From NCBI RefSeq assembly GCF_001426085.1, contig NZ_LMRR01000007.1:43713-107712 (forward strand): 64,000 nt of DNA, in the 5' to 3' direction. This document shows positions 44,416 to 51,895 of this stretch, one piece after another. The position numbers and the translations under genes are program-made. Below the pieces are notes generated by a model. The model did not search any database, was not told the origin of the DNA, and worked only from the letters and a program-made list of their open reading frames with translations. The stretch is from Rhodococcus sp. Leaf278 (GTDB lineage: Bacteria; Actinomycetota; Actinomycetes; Mycobacteriales; Mycobacteriaceae). Each line of letters begins with the position of its first letter. Position 1 is the first letter of the stretch.

Positions 44416-45638
44416 CCACCAGCACCTCCCCCGACAGCCTGCTGAAGCAGCCGCGCGCGGTATGGGCAGTCGCATTCGCCAGCGTCATCGCTTTCATGGG
44501 CATCGGCCTCGTGGACCCCATCCTCAAACCGATCGGTGAGCAACTCGATGCCTCGCCGTCCCAGGTATCGCTGCTGTTCACCAGCTACATGCTCGTCACC
44601 GGCGTCGCGATGCTGATCACCGGAGTGGTGTCCAGTCGCTTCGGCCCGAAGCGCACGTTGCTGGTGGGCCTGGCGATCATCGTCGTCTTCGCCGCGCTGG
44701 CCGGCACGTCCGGATCGGTCGGCGAGATCATCGGTTTCCGCGCAGGCTGGGGACTGGGCAACGCACTGTTCATTGCGACTGCGCTGTCGACCATCGTCGG
44801 AGCCGCGTCGGGCGGAGTCGCACGCGCGATCATCCTCTACGAGGCCGCGCTGGGTATCGGCATCGCGACCGGCCCCCTGGTCGGCGGTGTCCTGGGCGGA
44901 TTCAGCTGGCGCGGACCGTTCTTCGGCGTTGCTGCCCTGATGGCCGTCGCGTTCATTCTGCTCGTCGTCATGCTGCCGGACACCCCCAAGCCGGCCCACA
45001 CCACGTCGATTCTCGACCCGTTTCGTGCGCTTCGGCACCGCGGGCTGCTGACCGTCGGGATCACCGCGCTGCTCTACAACTACGGCTTCTTCACCCTCCT
45101 CGCCTACACGCCGTTCCCGCTGGACATGGGCACCTACTCGATCGGATTCATCTTCTTCGGCTGGGGTCTGTGCCTGGCCGTGGCGTCGGTGTTCATCGCG
45201 CCGAAGCTGCAGCGGGCCTTCGGAACGCTGAACATGATGATGCTCGCGCTATTGCTGTTCGCAGTCGACCTGGGCGTCATGGCGATGTTCACCGAGAACA
45301 AGACCGTGCTGATCGTGGGAACCGTCGTGGCCGGATTGTTCCTCGGCGTCAACAACACTCTGATCACCGAGACCGTCATGATCTCGGCACCGGTCGAGCG
45401 GTCGACGGCATCTGCGGCATACAGTTTCGTCCGCTTCGTCGGCGGTGCCGCCGCTCCCTACCTGGCCGGCAAGTTGGGCGAATCGAACATGCACGTCCCG
45501 TTCTGGGTCGGTGCAGCCTGCACGCTGCTCGCGATCGTCGTGTTGTCCACCGGGCGCACGGTCCTGGCCCACGTCGACGACCACGAACCTGCACCGCACA
45601 GCATCGACGAGGCTCGGGCCGTGACAGTCGGCGACTGA
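44412..45638 (+). CDS. MFS transporter, drug-efflux type
   Basis: A 408-residue, 12-segment major facilitator. The DHA1-type motif A is in GVVSSRFGPKRTLLVG, with GLVDPILKPIGEQLDASPSQVSLLFTSYM at the first segment (the DP-x-L pattern). It likely exports small molecules by proton antiport. Coupling with marR indicates substrate-induced expression. A strong hairpin terminator follows 25 bases after the stop. Confidence 0.92.
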   Translation: MTTSTSPDSLLKQPRAVWAVAFASVIAFMGIGLVDPILKPIGEQLDASPSQVSLLFTSYMLVTGVAMLITGVVSSRFGPKRTLLVGLAIIVVFAALAGTSGSVGEIIGFRAGWGLGNALFIATALSTIVGAASGGVARAIILYEAALGIGIATGPLVGGVLGGFSWRGPFFGVAALMAVAFILLVVMLPDTPKPAHTTSILDPFRALRHRGLLTVGITALLYNYGFFTLLAYTPFPLDMGTYSIGFIFFGWGLCLAVASVFIAPKLQRAFGTLNMMMLALLLFAVDLGVMAMFTENKTVLIVGTVVAGLFLGVNNTLITETVMISAPVERSTASAAYSFVRFVGGAAAPYLAGKLGESNMHVPFWVGAACTLLAIVVLSTGRTVLAHVDDHEPAPHSIDEARAVTVGD

Positions 45639-45662
45639 ATTACGTTCATCCGAAAGCCTTTT

Positions 45663-45697
45663 CGCGACGGCCGAGATCATGCATCTCGGCCGTCGCG
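45663..45697 (+). terminator. 15-bp hairpin terminator after the MFS gene
   Basis: cgcgacggccgagat (45663-45677), loop catgc, atctcggccgtcgcg (45683-45697): a perfect stem 25 bases after the MFS stop. No T-run follows. The remaining bases to 45912 are the leader of the next gene; I see no known riboswitch in them. Confidence 0.8.
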
Positions 45698-45912
45698 TCG
45701 TATCTGCGCTCCCTTTGGTCACATGAGCCTCATCAGTAACACTTTCATAACCAATACACAGGTAAAGCACTTTTCTGTTTGCAGGACCGGACGGTTGGTT
45801 TACGGTTCCCCCATCACGGTTGTTCGTGTGACTCACCAACAACACTCGTTCCGCGTGGGAGGACGGGTGCGCGCAGCACGATGCTGCCACTGACCGAAGG
45901 GCCACAATCTCC

Positions 45913-47772
45913 ATGTCGCAGAAGTCGATCGCCAGGTCCAAGAAGGCGCGCCTCGCCGCTGCCGGGGCCGCCATGGCACTGTCCCTCTCCATCGTTGCAC
46001 CGGGAATCGCCAGTGCTCAGGAGCCCGGTACACCCACTGACAGCTCGGAGGTCCAACCGGAGCCCGGCACCGAGGAAGGCACCGATACCGGTACCCCCAC
46101 CGGCGAAGAAGGCGCACCTGCCGACGGATCCGGCACCGTCACCACCGACGGCAGCGCAGATCTGCAGCAGCCTGCCCCGTCGGTGACGCCGCAAGATGCC
46201 GAAGCTGCCGCCGCCGCGGCAGCCGCCGTACCGGCCCCCGAAGCCCCCTCCGACATCCGTCCGCTCCCCCAGATCGTCCCCGGCATCGTCATGAACGAGG
46301 ACGGCACCGCAACCGTCAGCCTCGACATCATCCCGCAGCTGTCCGACGCCGAAAAGAAGGCAATCGCCGACGCCGAAGCAGCCAGCAAGGTTGCCGTCGA
46401 AGCATCTGCTGCCGCTCAGGTGCGGCTCGACACAGCCAAGGCCGCCGAAGCCGCCGCGAGCACCGACGCCACCAAGGCCGAGGTCGCCGCTGCCGAAGCC
46501 GATGTGAAGGCGAAGGCGGCCGTCACCGCGGCCGCAGCAGCCAAGGTCCAGAGCCAGGCCGCAAGTGCTGCGGTCACCGCTGCGAAGAACACCGCTGCCG
46601 AACTGAAGACCGCAGCAGACGACGCCACGGCCGCCGCCGACAGCGCAGCAACACTCGCTACGGAGGCAGAAGCGAAGGCCAAGGAGCTCGAAGCCGCAGC
46701 CGTCTCGGGCGACCCAGAAGCCACCGCCGCCGCCGCGGAAGCCCGCGCAGACGCCAACGCGAAGGCGGAACTTGCCGCCACCGCCAAGGCCGATGCCGAG
46801 GCGTCGAACAAAGCTCTCGCGGATTCCGTTACTGCCGTTCAGGATTCGTTCAAGAACTTCAACCTCGCCAAGGTGACCGCGGCAGTTCGAGCTGCCGCTG
46901 CCACCGCCGCGAAGTCGCTGGCGCTCAACGTCGAGGCTCAGACCGCAGCCGCAGTTGCAGCGATGGCCGAGCAGAATGCCAAGAACCTCGAGGCCGCCGC
47001 GGAGGCCGCAGCCGGTGAGGAAACCGCTTCCGAGAAGGCCGCAGCCGACGCGAGAACTGCAGCCGACGCTGCGAAGGCCGATGCCGACGCCAAGGCCACG
47101 GCAGCAACCGCTGCACAGGCAGCACTCGACGCAGCTCCGTCCGGTGCCGACATCGCAGCGTTACAGGCCGAGGCCGACAAGGCCGCCCAGGCAGTGCTGG
47201 ACGCCGACGCCGCCGTGACCGCTACCGCAGCCGAGCTGCAGCTCAAGCTCGAAGCGGAAGCCAGCGCCAAGACCAAGGCGACTGAGGCCGCCGCCACCCT
47301 GAAGGCCGCGCAGGACGCCGCAACAGCCGCCAAGTCCACCTCCGACGCTGCAGCAAAGGCCGAGGCCGACCTCAAGGCCGAGGCTGCCGAATTGGCCGCC
47401 AGCGGACCGAAGTTCAAGTGGACCATCAACCTCGGTGGCACCGTGAAGGAAGATGTTCCGGTCACCCAGGTCGACGACACCACCGTCGTCGTCGACGAGA
47501 CCGGCGTCTCCCTGGTCGGCGTCAAGAACGAGGACGGATCGTTCACCGTCGCGGATTACTTCACGACCGACGAGAACGGTGTCGTCAGTGTCGCCGGCGA
47601 ACTGCCGCCGGTCGATCTCGCTCTCGGCGATTCCTCGAGCGAGGCGTCGGGCGGATCGGACAGCTCGTCCAACACCCCGGTGATCCTGGCCGGAGTGGGC
47701 GTGGTCGTAGTAGCGGCAGCGGGTGGAGCGTTCTACCTGCGCCGCCGCAGCTCCACCGATGCCACCTCGTAG
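45913..47772 (+). CDS. Large Ala-rich coiled-coil surface protein with C-terminal anchor
   Basis: A 619-residue secreted protein. A signal peptide ends GIASA-QEP. An acidic Pro/Thr/Gly segment (about 36-85) and a short beta stretch (IRPLPQIVPGIVMNEDGTATVSLDI) follow. Residues about 140-490 are almost only Ala, Lys, Glu, Asp and Thr, with repeated A-x-A-K-A-x-A patterns typical of a long alpha-helical coiled coil. A small globular region (497-575, KWTINLGGTVKEDVPV) leads to a Ser/Gly spacer, a membrane segment (TPVILAGVGVVVVAAAGGAFYL) and RRRS. The end has the shape of a sortase sorting signal but no LPxTG or LAxTG. It overlaps the sortase-like gene by 14 bases. It probably forms a stalk on the cell surface. 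Confidence 0.75.
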   Translation: MSQKSIARSKKARLAAAGAAMALSLSIVAPGIASAQEPGTPTDSSEVQPEPGTEEGTDTGTPTGEEGAPADGSGTVTTDGSADLQQPAPSVTPQDAEAAAAAAAAVPAPEAPSDIRPLPQIVPGIVMNEDGTATVSLDIIPQLSDAEKKAIADAEAASKVAVEASAAAQVRLDTAKAAEAAASTDATKAEVAAAEADVKAKAAVTAAAAAKVQSQAASAAVTAAKNTAAELKTAADDATAAADSAATLATEAEAKAKELEAAAVSGDPEATAAAAEARADANAKAELAATAKADAEASNKALADSVTAVQDSFKNFNLAKVTAAVRAAAATAAKSLALNVEAQTAAAVAAMAEQNAKNLEAAAEAAAGEETASEKAAADARTAADAAKADADAKATAATAAQAALDAAPSGADIAALQAEADKAAQAVLDADAAVTATAAELQLKLEAEASAKTKATEAAATLKAAQDAATAAKSTSDAAAKAEADLKAEAAELAASGPKFKWTINLGGTVKEDVPVTQVDDTTVVVDETGVSLVGVKNEDGSFTVADYFTTDENGVVSVAGELPPVDLALGDSSSEASGGSDSSSNTPVILAGVGVVVVAAAGGAFYLRRRSSTDATS

Positions 47773-48367
47773 TAACCGCTGGCTGTGGTCGGCGATCCTG
47801 ACCTTCGTTCTACTCGTATCAGGTTGTGCGAGTGACGAAGTCGGGATCGCCGCACCCGATCGCTCGCCGGTGCAGTCACAGATTTCGGTGGCTGCGCCGG
47901 CGAGCGACGTTGCGCCCGCCCAGCCCGAGTACATCGAACTGCGTTCCGCGGACGGCACGACCTATCTGAGCAGCCCCATCCATCCCGATCCGCTCTACCG
48001 CGGCGGCGAGAGCGGCCAGGTGCTCAACCCGGTGGACGAACTACCGGCCTGGTGGGCCGAGAGTGGCATGCCGGGCACCTCGACCGAGCAGACGGTAGTT
48101 GTTGCCGGACACAACTATTCGAAGCGGGACGCCCCGTTCAAGGCCTTGCGGGTGGTGACCCCTGGCGACACGGTCGTGTTGCGCACCGCGAGCGGAACTC
48201 TGGAGTACGCCGTCGAATCGGTGGGCCCCCTACCGAAGGGATCTCTGCTCGCAGACAACGAACTGCGTAAGTCGGTACCGGGACGATTGATCCTGGCCAA
48301 CTGCGACGTCCAAGGCGGCGAACCCACCGACGACAACTTCGTGGTCGTCGCGCAATTGGTTCGCTAG
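47759..48367 (+). CDS. Sortase-like lipoprotein
   Basis: A 202-residue sortase-fold protein. The N-terminus WLWSAILTFVLLVSGCAS carries a lipobox (LVSGC), so it is likely a lipoprotein, which is unusual for sortases. The catalytic histidine is in VVVAGHNYSKRDAPF and the cysteine in RLILANCDVQ. After the cysteine no arginine is found except at the very C-terminus (AQLVR), although sortases normally have one in the next strand. The gene overlaps the Ala-rich surface protein gene, its natural candidate substrate. The class is unclear, nearest E/F by general layout. Confidence 0.75.
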   Translation: MPPRSNRWLWSAILTFVLLVSGCASDEVGIAAPDRSPVQSQISVAAPASDVAPAQPEYIELRSADGTTYLSSPIHPDPLYRGGESGQVLNPVDELPAWWAESGMPGTSTEQTVVVAGHNYSKRDAPFKALRVVTPGDTVVLRTASGTLEYAVESVGPLPKGSLLADNELRKSVPGRLILANCDVQGGEPTDDNFVVVAQLVR

Positions 48368-48388
48368 CAGGGCAATTGGGGCCGGGGT

Positions 48389-48937
48389 CTACAGGCCGAG
48401 GTCAGCCAAGCCGAGCAGGGATCGATATTCGAGCCCCTCGGCGGCGATGACCTCGTCCGCCCCGGTTGCCCGGTCCACCACCGTGGCCACTCCGACGACC
48501 GTCGCGCCCGCGTCCCGAAGAGCTGCGACGGCAGTGAGCGGTGAATTACCGGTTGTCGTCGTATCTTCTACCACCAGAACACGTTTGCCGACGATGTCCG
48601 GTCCCTCGATCTGACGCTGCATGCCGTGCGCCTTCGCCGCCTTGCGCACTACGAATGCGTCGATCGGACGTCCCTCGGCATGCATGATGGCCATCGCCAC
48701 CGGGTCTGCCCCCATGGTCAGCCCGCCGACCGACACGAAATCCCAATCGGCAACCAAGTCACGCATCAGCGAACCGATCAACGCGCCCGCCCGATGATGC
48801 AGCGTCGCCCGACGCAGATCCACGTAGTAGTCGGCCTCCTTGCCGGAGGACAACGTGACCTTCCCGTGCACGACGGCAAGCTCTTTCACCAGATCGGCCA
48901 GTTCCTGCCGGTCCGAATTCGCGGCGCTCTCGGCCAT
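48389..48937 (-). CDS. pyrE: Orotate phosphoribosyltransferase
   Basis: A 182-residue enzyme with the PRPP-binding motif RVLVVEDTTTTGNSPL, the lysine-rich loop VRKAAKAHGMQRQIEG and the N-terminal VTLSSGKEADYYVDLR. It joins orotate to PRPP to give OMP in pyrimidine synthesis. The ATG at 48937 begins the standard N-terminus. Position matches Rv0382c, downstream of the Rv0380c-like methylase. It is convergent with the sortase gene. Confidence 0.95.
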   Translation of the reverse strand: MAESAANSDRQELADLVKELAVVHGKVTLSSGKEADYYVDLRRATLHHRAGALIGSLMRDLVADWDFVSVGGLTMGADPVAMAIMHAEGRPIDAFVVRKAAKAHGMQRQIEGPDIVGKRVLVVEDTTTTGNSPLTAVAALRDAGATVVGVATVVDRATGADEVIAAEGLEYRSLLGLADLGL

Positions 48938-49042
48938 GTCGGGGTTCCTCTCGTCGTACGACGGGTCTGCGAAGGTCGCTACGAACTTACCCACAACTCA
49001 TTGCGCCGTTCCTGGCGGCTCGTCACTCCCGACGCGTCGCGC

Positions 49043-49666
49043 CTACGCAGCGACCTGGGCCGACAACTGCTCGTCGAGCACGTCCCTCGTTTCCACGAAG
49101 GGTTCGGGCGCGACTATCGAACGAGACTTGGCCACGATGGACGACGGGAAGGTGCCGGCCGCCTGCGACAGTCGGTAGGCGGTGTCGTTGTACACCCGCA
49201 CTGCCCCCGCAATGCGGCGTTCGGTCACGGTCAGCTCCCCAGCCGGCCCTTGAAAAGCCCAGTTGCCCAACACGTTCCGACTGGCATCGGCCTCGGCGAG
49301 AACGGCGTGAAATGCCGCGGACAGCGCATTCTCGGCCGCTGCCTGTGCCGACAGTCCCAGGCCACGCTCGCGCACGGCCTTGGACCACGAGCGGGCACCG
49401 CCCAGTTGGCGCACGGCATCAGCGGAAAGCCCGGATGCCTCTGCAGCCTCGAGGAAAGGCACCAGCTGTTGGTGCCGTCGCTCCAGCTCCACATCGACCA
49501 GCCGCAGACTCTGCACGGTCTGCTCGCTGTACCTACCCAGCCGACGCACCGTGCTCGCGACATAACCGACCAGCAACAGAACTACGACAACCACGATGGC
49601 CACAACCACGAAAACCGTCACGAGGTACGAATTTAGCCGCGTCCGAGCTCCCGAGCCCGTAAACAC
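49043..49666 (-). CDS. LemA-family membrane protein
   Basis: A 207-residue protein: N-terminal membrane segment (LVTVFVVVAIVVVVVLLLVGYVAS), then a helical domain with the LemA blocks NWAFQGPAGELTVTERRIAGAVRVYNDTAYRLSQAAGTFPSSIVA. The final part has the family's N-x-x-V-x-x-x-P-x-x-x-V pattern. Its function is unknown. It starts 12 bases after the stop of the Rv0383c-like gene, so the two are probably co-transcribed. Confidence 0.85.
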   Translation of the reverse strand: MFTGSGARTRLNSYLVTVFVVVAIVVVVVLLLVGYVASTVRRLGRYSEQTVQSLRLVDVELERRHQQLVPFLEAAEASGLSADAVRQLGGARSWSKAVRERGLGLSAQAAAENALSAAFHAVLAEADASRNVLGNWAFQGPAGELTVTERRIAGAVRVYNDTAYRLSQAAGTFPSSIVAKSRSIVAPEPFVETRDVLDEQLSAQVAA

Positions 49667-49678
49667 GCCCGAAAGAAA

Positions 49679-50761
49679 TCAGGGCTGATTGCGTCGCCGC
49701 TCCGAATCGAACGGAATCGGACGCGACGCGGGCGGACGCGGCACCGGGCGCGACGGATTCGCCGAACGTGCGGCTTGCGGGCCCGCTGCATCGGGACGGG
49801 GTGGACGCGGCGTGCGACCCGGTTCCTGAGGACGCGGCTCATGGTCGCGGGGCTCTTGAGGACGGGGCTCCTGGGAACGAGGCTCCTGCGGACGCGATGT
49901 CTGGGGACGCGCCACCTGAGGACGAGCCACCTGCGGAGGTCGAACCCGTGGCTCGGACCTGACGGGCTCGGCAGCTCGCGGCTCTCCCGACTGGGCCTGC
50001 TGGGGCTGAACGCCGCGGACCTGCTGCGGCTGCGCGCCCGCAGTCCTGTGGCTACGAGGCTCCTGGCCACGAGTTTCCTGAACCAGCGGCCGGCCCGGAT
50101 CGCCTCGATCGCGGCCGGGCTCGCCTGCTCGTGCGCCGTAGACCGCGCTACCGCGCACAGGGGGAAGCACATGCAACATGCCGGACAGTCGTGCGACAGC
50201 ATCGATGGCCGCGTCCCAATCACGGCCCGAGCTGCCCAGCGGCAACGATCCGAGCGTCCAGTCCTTCTCACTCCACAGCAGCTGAAGATTGTCGGGAACG
50301 GATTCGGTGAAAGCAGCCATTCGCTGGTCGCAGACCCGGCGAGCGATATCGACATCGGTGGCGAACACCACGCGCGGGCCGATGGAACCGAGCAGTTCCA
50401 TGTCCTCGTCGCGCGGTGGTGGCGTCGAGCGTGGGCGCAGGTCTAGGTCGACATCGGAACCGACCGAGCGCTGCACGGCCACGATGGTGCCCGTTTCCTC
50501 GACGTCGAAGAGAACGAACTCCTCACCCCGTCGAACACCGGTCACCACGCCCAGAGCGACGTCGAATTCCGGCTTGGACAGGGCCGCGCGGGAGAAGCGG
50601 GTAACCAGTTCGTCGTCGTGCGATCGATACTCGTACCCCTGCGCCTTGGCCCACATCTGCCGCAGCCGCCCGGACTGATCTCGCTTGGACCTGTCGATGT
50701 AGAGCAGGGCCACTGCACCTATCAGTGCAATCGCCGCCAGGCCGAACCACATTGCCGTCAT
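49679..50761 (-). CDS. Membrane-anchored protein, Rv0383c-like, with Pro/Arg/Gln-rich tail
   Basis: A 360-residue protein. It has one N-terminal membrane segment (FGLAAIALIGAVALLYI), a domain of about 190 residues (GYEYRSHDDELVTRFSRAAL to DAVARLSGMLHVLP) and a long, disordered tail (about 215-360) made of repeats such as RPQEPRSQEPRPQEP and RPQVA. The first two parts match the conserved gene upstream of clpB in M. tuberculosis (Rv0383c). The tail seems expanded in this organism. Its role is unknown. Confidence 0.75.
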   Translation of the reverse strand: MTAMWFGLAAIALIGAVALLYIDRSKRDQSGRLRQMWAKAQGYEYRSHDDELVTRFSRAALSKPEFDVALGVVTGVRRGEEFVLFDVEETGTIVAVQRSVGSDVDLDLRPRSTPPPRDEDMELLGSIGPRVVFATDVDIARRVCDQRMAAFTESVPDNLQLLWSEKDWTLGSLPLGSSGRDWDAAIDAVARLSGMLHVLPPVRGSAVYGARAGEPGRDRGDPGRPLVQETRGQEPRSHRTAGAQPQQVRGVQPQQAQSGEPRAAEPVRSEPRVRPPQVARPQVARPQTSRPQEPRSQEPRPQEPRDHEPRPQEPGRTPRPPRPDAAGPQAARSANPSRPVPRPPASRPIPFDSERRRNQP

Positions 50762-50845
50762 CGCGAACCACCTTAATCGACATCCACGCCGTCACCGCCC
50801 ACCACCGCCGAGTCCTGTGAACGATCCCTACGACACTGCGGGTTG

Positions 50846-51802
50846 CTATCCGCCGAGATTCGGAGTCTCGATGATGACGTTCGCTCGAATCGTGCCGTCC
50901 TCGACGGCTTCGCCCTGGACCACGACAAAAGCACCGACGGTCAACGACGCCAGATCTGCACCGGACAACGAGATTATCTGGGTCTGCGGCGTCGTCTGAA
51001 TCGTCACCGGAGCACCGTCGAGTCCATCGATCGTGAGCGTCGAACCGTCGTTGGCAGTGATCGTTCCCACCGACGAACCGAGTTGACCGAGTATCTCGGG
51101 AATGCCGCCCGGGATGAGTTCGGGCGTGGTCGTCGCACCCGATTCCGTGGGACGCGGCGTGGTCGTGGGCGCACTCGACGGCGAGGGCCGAACGGACGTC
51201 GACGGCGCAGCAGCAGTGGTGCTCGACTCGTCCGATCCACCGCTCAGGAAGGAAATTCCGAAACCCACGACGATGACGAGGACAACAAGACCGATCAGGG
51301 CCAGAACCCACGGGCGAGGTCCCTTGCCACCCGAATCGGCGGCGGGTTCCGCAGCGGGTGGCCCTCCGAACTGCTGGGGTTGGCCGAACTGCTGGGGTTG
51401 GCCGAACTGCTGGGTGTCGTAACCCGGAGCCTGGCCGTACGGCGGCTGGCCGTACTGCTGGGTCTGGCCGTACTGCGGTTGGCCGTACTGCTGAGTCTGG
51501 CCGTAGGCCTGATTTGCTGCGTCCTGTTGATCGGGGTCGTACGGCGGCAGCGCCTGCGTCGGCTGATACCCCGGCGGATACGCCTGTGGATCTGGGTTCT
51601 GTTGGGCCGGATTTTGCGGGTCCGGGTTCTGCTGGGTCGGGTCCTGATACCCCGAGTCCTGATACCCCGGATTCTGATAGCCCGGGCTTCCGTACGCCTG
51701 AGTCGGATACGCCTCGGTGGGATCAGCGTCGTCGGGTCGGTTGCGCTGTGCCGCATCCTGGTCGCGCTCCCGCGGTGACCGTGGGTCGTCCGGATTCGTC
51801 AT
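50846..51802 (-). CDS. Membrane protein with Gln/Tyr/Pro-rich repeat domain and DUF5666-like end
   Basis: A 318-residue protein. The first half (about residues 20-165) is a low-complexity repeat region: [15 protein letters not shown] and several copies of [14 protein letters not shown] units. Then comes a membrane segment ([22 protein letters not shown]), a Ser/Thr/Pro linker and an outer domain of about 80 residues ([15 protein letters not shown] to [10 protein letters not shown]) resembling DUF5666. Low-complexity Q/Y/G/P regions can drive phase separation or protein clustering, but that is inference here. The start at 51802 gives the natural N-terminus. Confidence 0.7.
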   Translation of the reverse strand: MTNPDDPRSPRERDQDAAQRNRPDDADPTEAYPTQAYGSPGYQNPGYQDSGYQDPTQQNPDPQNPAQQNPDPQAYPPGYQPTQALPPYDPDQQDAANQAYGQTQQYGQPQYGQTQQYGQPPYGQAPGYDTQQFGQPQQFGQPQQFGGPPAAEPAADSGGKGPRPWVLALIGLVVLVIVVGFGISFLSGGSDESSTTAAAPSTSVRPSPSSAPTTTPRPTESGATTTPELIPGGIPEILGQLGSSVGTITANDGSTLTIDGLDGAPVTIQTTPQTQIISLSGADLASLTVGAFVVVQGEAVEDGTIRANVIIETPNLGG

Positions 51803-51845
51803 GCCACGAGGGTACCTACCCGGCAATACGCAGGTGACGACACAG

Positions 51846-51882
51846 AACAGGCCCACACGAGCAGTACTCGTGTGGGCCTGTT
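51846..51882. terminator. 16-bp hairpin terminator after clpB
   Basis: aacaggcccacacgag (51846-51861), loop cagta, ctcgtgtgggcctgtt (51867-51882): a perfect 16-bp stem 14 bases after the clpB stop on the minus strand. It separates clpB from the repeat-domain membrane protein gene. Confidence 0.85.
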
Positions 51883-51895
51883 GCGTGCAGAGTTG

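Noticed and set aside
45700..45912. Cyclic-di-AMP (ydaO-type) riboswitch in the leader of the Ala-rich surface protein
   Set aside because: I looked for the conserved GC-rich blocks of that class and could not match them in order.
47630..47772. LPxTG or LAxTG sorting signal in the Ala-rich protein
   Set aside because: No such pentapeptide is present; only a spacer, a membrane segment and an RRR tail are seen.
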